From Sisyra terminalis (lineage: Eukaryota > Arthropoda > Insecta > Neuroptera > Sisyridae): DNA of 64,000 bases. Below, in pieces: positions 1 to 10,926 of the stretch. Positions within the stretch are counted from its first letter, which is position 1. The number at the start of each line of letters is the position of its first letter. The stretch covers positions 48,060,630 to 48,124,629 of the forward strand of contig OY292274.1 in assembly GCA_958496175.1 (NCBI GenBank), given 5' to 3'. A program made the position numbers and the translations under genes. Below the pieces are notes generated by a model. The model saw nothing but the letters and a program-made list of their open reading frames with translations, had not been told where the DNA came from and did not search any database.

Positions 1-976
1 TTTAAATTGAGTAAGGGGACTTAAAGCGAAACGATTTTAACGTAACGTAAAGCTCAATAAACATCGAATCTTTCGAAGCTCAAAATCATAAAACCGCAGC
101 AGTGAGTTACAAAGCTGAATGGTTTACGTGACACATGACACGTAGGGCTTACAGAAAAAGTTGAAAAATTACGACTTCCCAAAGTTATAATGTAATTGGA
201 TATATTGGCTTTTTGAACTCAAAAAGTAACGAAAAAAATATTTTTATCGCTCGATCAAAGGTATCGAAATAAATATGAAATGTGTATTGAATGGTATAAA
301 ATAAGTATTAAAAAATATTAAAGCTCACTTTTTTTCCAGTATATTACAAAAATTTACTAAAGACGCATTTACTTATTCCGGAAGCATAGTGAACTAACAA
401 TCGTTGTTTTTATATACCGTTCGATAAATTCGATTAAGTTGAGCCGCACTTTTGAAAATCTCCAACAAGCTAATTTAAAACGTGCACTGAAAATCAAATG
501 CAAAAATGCATCGTTTGTTCAACTTGTTTTCTATTTTTCTTTGTATTAGATCGTTTATATGAAAACATATTCTTTTTTTAAGTTTATATTTATACGGAGC
601 ATTCCAAGTTTTGAAAAGTAGAATTATTGCAAGAAAGTCATTTTATAAGTAAGTAAAGGACAAACTCCAAATTGGTTGCTTAATTGACAAACTAAAGTTA
701 TAAAAAAATTATAAAAATTAGGCACGATTCCAATCAAGGGCATCATATCAGTATAGTCTTGTTATGTATTTTTTGTTAAGTTATATCGTTGCATAATTGG
801 CGTAGCTTTAAGGTTGTGTATGGTTGATGTAAATGTGAAACGTTGAACCACCATTTGAAGAATTTAACAGGATAAGAAAAAATTCTTCTAACCTTTTATT
901 TTTTAGGTTTAGTTATGATAATATTGATACCAAGATTAAAAATTATTAAAGCTAACATTTTGAATCTCGTCCATGA
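1..976. other. Non-coding AT-rich DNA
   Basis: No exon, RNA gene or element terminus recognised. All frames are broken by frequent stops. Confidence 0.5.
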
Positions 977-1215
977 TTTAATAAGTTTTTAAACATCGAA
1001 GTTTGAACTTTATAAATGCAAATGTTAAATTATAAAAATTGCGACGTTTTGCATTTTTTTCATTGCTTGAGACAAAGCTGTTAACCTTAAAAGTTGCCTG
1101 AAGAAGCAGAAATAAAATCTGCAAAACGTCGTAATTAATAATATTTATTTTGAAAAGTATTGATTTTTATAATTTAACATTTTCATTTCTGAAATTAAAA
1201 ACTTATTAATTATTA
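977..1215. repeat. Palindromic element A with central hammerhead-like motif
   Basis: The left arm (about 977-1056) and right arm (about 1122-1215) are inverted copies: AATGTTAAATTATAAAAAT at 1021-1039 reappears in reverse complement at about 1163-1181, and CGACGTTTTGC at 1042-1052 reappears in reverse complement at about 1121-1131. The right arm carries about 30 extra bases. The short spacer holds the motif annotated at 1092-1136. It has no coding capacity. Confidence 0.6.
1092..1136 (+). ncRNA. Hammerhead-ribozyme-like motif (element A)
   Basis: Stem I AGTTGC (1092-1097) can pair with GTAATT (1131-1136) including G-U pairs. The core CTGAAGA (1098-1104) fits CUGANGA. Stem II is GCAGA/TCTGC, perfect over 5 bp. 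The second core strand is AAAA where GAAA is expected, then ACGT as a tiny stem III and C1130 as the potential cleavage base. One extra A sits between CUGANGA and stem II, as in the other copies here. The G-to-A change in GAAA should abolish activity. Confidence 0.4.
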
Positions 1216-1241
1216 AAAAGTATTTTATGTTTTATATTTTA

Positions 1242-1505
1242 TTTATTAAATAAAACAGACAATTCAGGTTTTTTAAGATCAATTTTTTTTATTTAATGTT
1301 TTTTAAGTTTCAAATTAGTATATAAATTAATATAAAAATTAAAATAATTACAAATTATAAAAAAAAAAAAATATTATTTTAATTTTTTATAGAAACCTGA
1401 TGAAGTAACGATACGTAACGAAACGTAGCTAATTTAAAAATTAAAAAACATTAAGCTAAAAAATCCGATCTAAAATAACCTGAATTGTCTTCTTTATTTA
1501 ATAAA
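1242..1505. repeat. Palindromic element B with central hammerhead-like motif
   Basis: Arms 1242-1319 and 1428-1505 are inverted copies of each other over nearly 80 bp: GACAATTCAGGTT at 1258-1270 has its complement at about 1478-1490, and AATGTTTTTTAA at 1295-1306 has its complement at about 1440-1451. The spacer holds a CTGATGA...GAAAC motif on the + strand. Same architecture as element A and adjacent to it, but with different arm sequences. Confidence 0.6.
1391..1432 (+). ncRNA. Hammerhead-ribozyme-like motif (element B)
   Basis: Core CTGATGA (1397-1403), one A, imperfect stem II GTAACG/CGTAAC, then GAAA (1420-1423) and ACGT as stem III. Stem I around it is weak, so this is a decayed copy. 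Confidence 0.35.
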
Positions 1506-4500
1506 AACTGAGATCTGAATGTTATCATCTATTTTATTTATGTATATATTACATTAATTTTTCCAGACTTAAAGTTTGTAAAAGGCTTATAGTAGTTGAA
1601 GTATGAAATAAATACTTTAGTTTCGATTCGATCAATAATTATACATATCTTTAGAATACTGCGTCAGTTACTGTTTCTAGTCTTATCGTTGATACAATAC
1701 GACTGCAGCCCATTTTTAAAATAAAATTGATGTCCAAAAACTCAATCAGAAATCGTTTTATTTAATGCAATATTTATATTAAAATCCACTTAAAATCTTT
1801 GGATTTATTTTGTTAAGAGTTTGTGATACCTCTGGTAAATATATGAATTAAATTTTCGTAGATGAACATTATGCGGTCTTTTAAGTTATGTTTTCTTTTT
1901 TCTTTCGACAGTTACGATTGTATTTTGCATTCGTTTTGGAATTACTTTAAAAATGTTTTTATTAATATAAAGATGTGTTTATGCAAACAATACACTTTTC
2001 ACGGCGTACATAAATAAGAAACACTGTAATAATTTCTTTCTCATTCTCTCGTTCGTTTAATCTTATAGAATTATATGTTTATTTCTCTTAACTGTCGCTT
2101 TTTCGTTTCATGATTTTTCTAGTCACTACTATGCTAAAGAAGTTTTCACTTCAAAAATTAATAATTCTTTACTTTATGGACTCCTAAGTCACTAACAGCT
2201 TTGCAAAGATCGTGTGTGTATGAAATTTGGTTAAAAGACATCTTTTAAAATTCAAACTTTGAAATATTTGTAAAATTAGTAATAAGAATCTTTTTTTTTC
2301 TTTTTTACCTCCTTTTACTACCAAAATAATAAATGGTTGAAATTCCCTGTTGAAATCAATTTTCACCTACCAATGTGTTTTTTTAACAGTTTAGTTATAT
2401 TTATTGAAAAAAAAATGTTTTAACATTCATCCAAAACGATAAATTTAAGAATAAAAATGTTCAAATATAAAAAAGCGGATGAAATTTAGGGGAATTAACA
2501 TGATTGCCCCAAGCTTTTCGCATCAGGTAGAGTTTATTTATGAGATTTGGGTTATACAACATCACACAAGAATAGTGTACGGGAATCAAACAATAAAATT
2601 TGCTTAACAAAAGAGCGTTGGATCTTGTAAATTTTGTGTACGAAGATAATTAGTAACAATAAGCTGCTTATGAAGACTTCATGCAAATTCCGTAGAGTTC
2701 ACCATGCCTCAGTTGGTGTTGAGTTTACATTTTTAATTACGGAAACTGTTTGTGCTTTACGTCACTTTGTCACTTTCATCCACCTCTGGTGACATATGAC
2801 GCGGTACATATGACCCAACTGGAAAATTTGAGGCTTTTCCGTCATTAGTAATGTCTTTTAGAATTTTTTTCCGGGCTTTACAAAGCTTTAAGGTCGAATG
2901 ACTAATGTGATATATGAAATGTTTCATTTTAAAGTTCTTTTGACTTCAGTTTTAAAAAAAAATCTTGAAAAAAAAATTCGAAAATGATTTCATTCGATTT
3001 GTGAATAAAACGTGCATTAATGCGAAAATATTTTCTTCACAATTTTACTCTTTATTTTTTGGGTTTCCTCTCTTTATATTTTCAATTTTATTATGTGTAC
3101 AGCAATCGTGAGTAATTGAATTGGAAAATGGAAACGCTTCGTGAGAGCGTAGGGCGGCATCAATTCATTTTTCCTTAAGAAAAATATTTTAATTTTATTT
3201 CATAAGCGGAATGTGGAAAAAGAAAAGTTCAATCTTTGTATTACTCTTTACATATAGGAAACACATTTTTTTTTATTATGTTTTATTTCCGTTTCTTAGC
3301 TCTACTTATTTTCATTCTATTATTCTTCAAAATCAAGTTTTAAAATTCATAAAACCAAAAAGATATAATAAAAGTACTATACACATTATACAGTTGATAT
3401 TGGTAAGTTTCACGAAAATTTTTGATACGATTTATTTTTCCTTGAAAATAAAATATTCTCCAATGTATTCTTCTAATAGAAACCACAAAAAAAAAAATTT
3501 TGGTTGAAATATCTACCTATTAGATTAAAGCTTTTCTCCTTTGTTACATTTTTTTTCTTTATAATTGGCATGTAGTTATTAATTTTTTATTGGTGAAAAA
3601 ATCATTTCCGTTAATTTTTCTTGTCATAAAACATAGATCAAAGGTTGTTTTATATTGGAATTTGAAACTGTTTAGCGAAATAAAACACTACTCTTTTGAT
3701 CACAGTAGCTTTCAAACACATATATCGTTATTTATTTATGAAAAAAGCTCATGTGCGTTTTATACCACTGAGCTTTTGTTTCAACCAAATTTCCCTCGAA
3801 CTCTTAACAGTTCTTTTGAACATTATAAAATAGAATATAAAATTTCACTTCTGTAGCGACAAATGAAAAAAAATCGTTTACTCTACTCCAAATCATATAT
3901 TTTTAATATAGAAAAATATATTTTTAGAACCAAAACAACTTCATTTTTCTTTCGTTTTTTTTTGCAAAACAAAAACAAGCATCCTCAACAACTTCAACTT
4001 TCTTTCTTCGAGTTGTAGATATATTGACCTCTTACATTAAACTGAAAATTAAACTTGGAGCTTTATGCGACGAGCTTTTATTTGTGTTTTGTGTGCAAAG
4101 CACAGACGAAATTCATAACATTTACGAAGAAACATTTTCATAAAGCTAACTTTCACGAAGGAAGTTTAACCAAGTTTCGTATAAAATAAATATTCCAGTT
4201 TCAACTAAGGAAGCGTAAATTAAAATAAAAATGTAATTAAATTGAAACAACATTATACAATATTATAAATATTTATTTTTCGACAAACCAAAAATATCCT
4301 ACAGCCAATTGTTCATTTTATTTAAAAATTTGTTTCAATATCAAAAGTTGAGAAATTTTGATTTTTGTTTCTTGATTAAACATAAAATATATAGTATTAA
4401 TATTGAAACAAAAATAGATATTTTTGGGATTATAATTAAATTCAATTAGGTAAGTAAGTGATATTGTATATAAGACACGCAAACGTTTATGAAGGCATAA

Positions 4501-5449
4501 TACTAAAAAATAATTTAGACCGAAATAAATTGAAGTTAAAAGGAGGCGGTGTCGTAAGTAGTAGAATTCTCATACTTATTTTAATACAATAAAGGTATCG
4601 TTCAACTAAAAACGTTCAATTCTTATTCAGGAAAATCGGTTTTGCTCGATAGACTTCCATACGATTATGTAAGTTAAGGTAATCGATCGACGTTATCCTT
4701 TCCGTGCTCATATCGTTTCGATTGTCTCCAGAGAATCATATTTTATCATTGTAAAGTAATTCTGTTAGACGGAGGCGTAAGCATATTACAGTAATCCTGT
4801 TTAATCAAACAGCATAATAAGGATTAATTTTTTTTTCTGTGTGCTAACCTTTTTATATTCAGTCGCATTATGTGTAAAAGTAATAAGGTTTTACAAACAG
4901 AAAAGGTAGAACACAAATTAAAAAAATCTTTAGTGGTTTAATGGAAAAAAACCACCGCTTCTTCCGTTTTCTTTTTTTTTCTTGTAAACTATGTTGAAAG
5001 AAGAGTTTACACAAAATAAATGCTTCTGTAATTTCCCACACAAGTACTTCTCAAAAAGATTTAAAGTTGTAGAAGTGTTACAATTCTTTTCATTTTTAAA
5101 CAATTGTTACAAGGTTACTTTTCTTTAATTTGAATTTCATATGTTAGTTTTTGGTATTCCTATGAATAATATAAAAGAAAAAATATGAATTAAAATATTA
5201 AAGCACATAATTGAAGCAAAATTAAGCAAATTGTGGAGTTGATTTTATTGGACACTCAGAAATTTATCATGTATAACGATAGTGAAGGGATCAATGTCTA
5301 ATTCCCGAGTTTAGTAAGTGTATATAACGGCGTATTTATCTTAAGACAATAGCGGTCAAAGCCCGAGGTGGTAGCTAAGAGGGGAAATTTGGGGTTGGGA
5401 TGATGAAAATTTGATGATAGTATTTATTCTCTTATTCATTCGTTTTATC
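1506..5449. other. Non-coding AT-rich DNA
   Basis: Two AT-rich open frames (3211-3507 and 3590-3856, plus strand) have no recognisable motif and the lysine, phenylalanine and isoleucine bias of random AT-rich sequence. No repeat termini recognised. Confidence 0.5.
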
Positions 5450-5750
5450 TTTTACTTTACTTCAACTTTTTTCGAAGTCCAATAAAATTTACAATTTTCA
5501 TTCTTATATATTGAACTAGAGCCCCTGGAAAATTTTCAAAAAACTATGAAGTGAAGGAAGGCATTTTTCAATACCGTTTCCAACAATTTCCAAGTTGACT
5601 TTTACTTTACTTATAATTTTATAGTTGTCCAATAAAATTTAAATTTTCCATGCTTATGTATTGAATTAGAGCCCCTGGAAAAATTTCCAAAAGCTTTGAA
5701 GTGAAACGAAGGTGTTTTTAAATACCACTACTAGAAATTATCAAAATCTA
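5450..5750. repeat. Tandem duplication, about 150-bp unit, two copies
   Basis: CTTTTACTTTACTT starts at about 5449 and again at 5599. Both copies carry GTCCAATAAAATTTA, TGAA(C/T)TAGAGCCCCTGGAAAA and TGAAGTGAA(A/G)... in the same order. The copies differ by small substitutions and indels, so the duplication is not recent. Confidence 0.75.
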
Positions 5751-5940
5751 AAAAGTTTTATCCGTTGAAGACAATAAATTTGATGCTAGGAGACTATACC
5801 TAAATTTAACGACAAAAAGAGACGATTAATGTTCTTATAACAAAAATTTCTCAGAAAATTGACGAAATAGACGCTACGCTTGTCGAAAATACAACAAAAA
5901 CTATTATAGATTTTGAAACGTGTGTTTTAAGTTCTCATTT

Positions 5941-6170
5941 TGGGGCCTTCCATAAATTACGTCACACTTTCAGGAGAAAGGAAGTCAACGGAATAAAACA
6001 TCGTATATTAAGGGAAAGGGGGGTATCATTGTGATACGTGACAATTAAAATTTCAAATATTAAAACGTGAAATTTGAAACCGCTGTTTTATAATAACAAT
6101 GTATTTCTACTTATAAAATTTAAAATTTATGACGTTACACCAAGGGAGAAGGGATTTCAAAAATATAACC
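5941..6170. mobile_element. Probable MITE-like fragment with CCTTCCATAAATTACGTCAC end
   Basis: GGGGCCTTCCATAAATTACG at about 5941 followed by a GGGAAAGGGGGG tract matches a terminus often seen in DNA-transposon-derived repeats of insects (recalled, not searched). A related TTTATGACGTTACACCAAGG occurs near 6126, also followed by a purine-rich GGGAGAAGGG tract, so this may be two nested termini. Confidence 0.35.
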
Positions 6171-6179
6171 ACCTGTGAC

Positions 6180-7770
6180 AAAGACAGGTAGGGAGTTAAA
6201 ACTAATGATCCCTAAACTACTTTTGTAAGAACTGAGGGAAATAAATAAAATTAATATAAGTAACGATTTCATCAGAATGACAAAACTAAAAAACGGCCTA
6301 CCTTTGTAGTCTACCACGTATATCACATCTATCTGATATATAGGAAGTTATTTTTAGCTTACTAAGGGTCAGTATTTGCACAGCTTGGTAATGATATTTA
6401 TCTTGCAGGTAAATGTTATGTGGATGACAGACAAAACATATGAATTTTATCTAAGAATAGTGATATGTATAGGACTAAATAATGATGAAGGATTTATTTT
6501 ACTCAAATTTTATCTATTAAACAATATTTTAAGGGTTTGGTCTACCTATACATTCGTGAAAATAATACCGTCTCTAAGTAGTATAATTGAAGTTCTACCA
6601 AATATGATTTAGACTCTGGAGTATCGTAGATTATTATATTAGAACTCACCTATCTCATCTAAATAGTGAACTTGCTGATAACGTGGCTATAATAATATAT
6701 GGTGACTTACTATTCTCTTGGTACTTGATAATATTTTAACATTGGCGAAGATTATGAGTAATACCTATGATGAAAAAGAAAAAAATTAACATACGTCAAA
6801 GAAGCTAAACTGTTAATAGGGTGTTCATAAGTGGGGAAAAGTAACAACTACTACAAAAAAACAGTTTTAGGATGCACATGAATCGAAAGCTTACCCGACG
6901 AAGGCATTAAAAATTCTAAAATAAAGTGAGACAAAAATACAGACAACTGTACTGGTTGATTGGTCTGATTGTGAACTTTCGACAATGGTAAGACTAGGTC
7001 TAATGTACAATATATGTATACGATGTACATCAAAATGTTGTGGGAATAATCAAAATGTGGGTACAATCAGACAAGATAGTTGGTAACTACATCAAAATTT
7101 CCCGACGGTTTTCAGCTGAAAGCACTTAGGCTCAACACGAATGCTTCGTTACATATCACGAACTTTGATATCCATAAGGATATACAAATGACTACTACTA
7201 ACAGCATTGTCAAGTTTTGCATTATCCTATTTAACAAATAAAACACTCTTAATAAGCATAAGATTTGAATATTGGTCAATAACTCATATATTTACTATGT
7301 TTTAAGCATTTAAATTAAAAAAATATATAACAATAATAGAGTAAAAGAGATAGTCAACATTGTTGTAGAAATTACTCAGGGATACTGCTGCAGATTTTAC
7401 TTGCAATGTTTATGATACCTCATTCAATTCCGGTTATACTTTTTGTTTCTATTTTTATAAAAAAATAAGATAACAACATTAACTATAATTTGTAGATCAA
7501 CTTAAAATTCCCCACTTAAACGTTTTGAACCACTATTCTTATATATTATTTGCTCTCCTAAACTGAGCCTAGTTCGGAGGAAAATAAATTATCATATTTT
7601 CGACAGTAAACCCCCAGCAAATAAAAAAATAGTATGTGTAGTTATATAAGTGCGTGAGAAGTTATACTTCTTTGGTATGATTAAAAATATATTTTTAATC
7701 CACTGCACAAGTCTATTCCGGTAGTGCCTGAACTAGCACACCAGTTATATAAGTGGTTTATGATTAATAA
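6180..7770. other. Non-coding stretch with a possible short terminal-inverted-repeat pair
   Basis: GTTCATAAGTGGGGAAAAG near 6823 and CCCCACTTAAACGTTTTGAA near 7511 face each other and could be decayed ends of a roughly 700-bp DNA element. No transposase motif is readable between them; the 6851-7066 minus frame is unremarkable. Confidence 0.3.
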
Positions 7771-8005
7771 AATATGATGCAATTTTATAAACAAATTACC
7801 TTTAATATCAAAATTTATAATAAAAAAACGTAAGTGTGAAATTCGAAAATATTTAGTTCAACGATGTCTATGTTCTCCATTTTCTAAATATGATACAATT
7901 TTATAAACAAATTACCTTTAATATCAAAATATATAATAAAAAAAACTTAAGTGTAAAATTCGAAAATATTTAGTTCAACGATATCTATGTTCTCCATTTT
8001 CTAAA
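7771..8005. repeat. Tandem duplication, 116-bp unit, two near-identical copies
   Basis: AATATGATGCAATTTTATAA at 7771 recurs as AATATGATACAATTTTATAA at 7887. The units run through ATTTAGTTCAACGATGTCTA and CTCCATTTTCTAAA and differ at only a few positions, so this duplication is younger than the one at 5.45 kb. Confidence 0.85.
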
Positions 8006-10859
8006 GGTTCTAACCGTTCTAAATAAGAAATACACCTGACTGTAACTGTTTGCTAGCTATACCTTGCATTTGGTTCGGGAATGTTCGGGATGATCAAGTT
8101 CGGTTTTTTCCCCTACCAACAAACAAAAAACATATTCGAGTGCTGGATCGATTGAATCAGTTCTATATAGTGTTTAGTCGTTTTATTACTATGCATATCG
8201 CTCTCAAAAATCGGCAAACTTTCACCCGCTTGAAGTTTCTCGCTAGCCATTTGCGAGCAACTTCCTACTGTAGCGTCACGGCATCATTTTATTAATAATT
8301 TAGCCTCATTATTTTTATAACGCCGCTAAAAACATCAAAAACTTAAAAAATAACAGACCAAGTTTTCATAATAACATCACAATTGTTAATTACGATAATT
8401 AATAACTCAAATTTTTGGTTACATGAAGTAGAATATATTTTATATTAATTAAAATAAATAATACCCTTGAATTACAATAAAACCTTCCATAACGTTGCTT
8501 TAAAGTTAATTAACTGTTGAAAGTTGGACCCAAGCTTGATAAAAAAATATTTTCGGCAATATTTATTTGCAAAATTATTTAAAATAGTTATCATTTTTGA
8601 TGCTTTTAGTGCTTTCAAAAACATCAGTTTCAATTTAGCCAGTCTCAAACTTGGCTGTAAACGACTAATTAATTATATTTAATGTGACGAGAAGCAAAAG
8701 GAAACGTAACGTCTAAGCATTAAATCAATTATATTCCACGTAAATGCAAAATATGTACGACGATTAATTCAAAAAGCGAAGCAAGAAGGAATTAAACAGC
8801 AATTAGTTTAATATGAAATTCTGTTTCCCTTGGCACCCGAAAGAAAGCATAATTAAATATAGTTATAAAGTGAAATATTCAATAAAAATACATTGGACGC
8901 TTCTGTGAAATTCAATTTATTCGATAAAGTACATCTGATAATAACATTTTACCAACAAAGATTTTCGGTGGCATTTCCAAATGATTTTTAATTCAGGAGT
9001 TTTTAAAGGAACAACTCTGGTAAATAATAATAGGGTGGTTGCATTAGATTAAGTTGTTATAAACTTCACTAAAGCAACTATAAAATGAAATAAAACTATC
9101 TTTAACAACACAAATAAACATTTTAAACTACCTTAAATAGAGTCATTAGAACCCATCGTAACAATTGAAAAACTTACACTTAAAAAAAAGATCTTAATGC
9201 TCAATTCTATAAAAGCTATTTCTCGATGTATTAAGGCAATGAAAAAATTATCTATTATACTATTAAAGGGTCGAAGTATTATTTAAAGCTTCTTATAAAA
9301 GCTCACAAGTAAGTTAAATATAATTTAACCCAGGCATATAATATATTTATTTGAAGTTTAAATCACTTTACTTAGGCAAAATTATAAAAATAATGGTAAG
9401 ATAATAAAAAAAAATTATAATGAGAAATTTTAAAAACTTTTACAAATATTAACAGTTTAATAAATTCTAAATAAAGGCAATTCTATATTGAGAATTACCT
9501 GTGAATAATACGTATTACTACAAATTAATACGAATAGAGATCAAAACTTGATATGCTTTCTTATACACCATTAAAAAGGAAACTCTGCACTTTCTCCTCA
9601 ACTCTTTTATTTTGGTACCGCTTAAAAACCCGTTAATTCACAGGCTAACCTTTTGTATTTTAATTAATTTTCTTATGTTCAATTTTATCACAAGCTTGAA
9701 AAATCATTTTCTTAACAGAAACCATTTGTATGAAATAGTTATTGAAAGAAAAACAGCAATAAGATAGAACAGAAGAAATAAATCTTTTCTGTGCTTTGAG
9801 TTTTCTATTCTGTTTGGCTCTGAACTTGGAATGATAGCCTAATTATGATGTCAAATAAAAGAAAATCGAGTAAATCAATTAGGTTCTTAGAAACGGGACA
9901 CAGTCCCACAGGAATGGAAAAGCCTATTAGAAATCTAAACGGCACAAGCTCAAGTTTACGATAAAACGAAGCGACATAATAAAGACAACTCGGCCTCGTT
10001 TCCACCTTAATTGAGCAAAAAGGAAAGAATTAGCCGGAATGGGTTGAACAACGAGTGAAATTTAACGTTTGGAGTTTAAATTATTGCAAGGTGAGAAATA
10101 TATCTCTAAGTTTCATTATTCTAATTCGAAATAAAAACCTCACTCAATAGCTAATTTTTCTTATTATAATTAAATAATTAAATCTATCAAGAAATATAGA
10201 AATCTTTTAAGGAAAAATTATGTTATATTTTTCTCAATATTATTGCAATTTTTCATAAATAAAAATAGCTTTTATTTAATGTTTTAAAAATCACTGTACA
10301 ATATACATACTATCTTTTTATGCTCCTTATTGTAATAACGTATCTTACCTATTACTTGGTTCTAAACATGGATATTTTTTTCTACTAATTCTTTATCTCG
10401 GTATGAATAATATGCAAAAAAGCATGGTTAGGAGATCAGTATCCTGCGTGGTTTAACCATAGAAATGTATAATAGATTACAAAGACGTTGTCTTGCCAGT
10501 CTATATTATAACAGCTGCAAATAAATGGATTTAAAACTGGACTTAACTTGGATTTAAAAATATATTTTTGGAACATTAAAAAGCGCTCTCTTAGCAACTG
10601 GCATCATTCCTTGCTGTACCTTTTATAACTTACCTTCTAGATATACATTTTTTACCTAAATTTTGAGAAAATTTGCTATACCTCTAAAAATCACTACACC
10701 ATCGTAGTAATGAAGTATTGACAATTAATGGCTATTGTATTAACCGTTGAAAATACCGTTTTTCGCGATCGCAGGTATGTTACTGACGAAAGAAATAAAT
10801 AAAAATGTTATCAATGGATCTAAATTTAGAATGAAGAATTTGAGGTATATAACTTTAAT
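8006..10859. other. Non-coding AT-rich DNA
   Basis: A short patch of more balanced composition at about 8040-8300 is open in one plus frame but shows no protein motif or convincing splice sites; it might be promoter or UTR sequence. The minus frame 9805-10005 is likewise unrecognised. Confidence 0.4.
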
Positions 10860-10926
10860 GGTGACCCACGGAGTTAGGATGCATTTCTGAATTGACCCGC
10901 CATATCATTTGGGTTGGCCACCTCTG
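10860..10926 (-). mobile_element. hAT-type terminus, isolated
   Basis: On the minus strand the sequence begins CAGAGGTGGCCAACCC at 10926 and continues with GGCGGGTCAATTC, typical of hAT-family ends. No partner terminus with a matching 8-bp target duplication was found, so the boundaries are unknown. Confidence 0.35.

Noticed and set aside
3211..3856. Two plus-strand frames of 98 and 88 codons
   Set aside because: Strong Phe/Ile/Lys bias and no motif; consistent with chance in this base composition.
6823..7530. A DNA transposon bounded by the AAGTGGGG inverted words
   Set aside because: The inverted match is short, no target duplication is visible and no transposase motif lies between; kept only as a remark.
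9805..10005. 66-codon minus-strand frame with slightly balanced composition
   Set aside because: No recognised family, no convincing splice sites.
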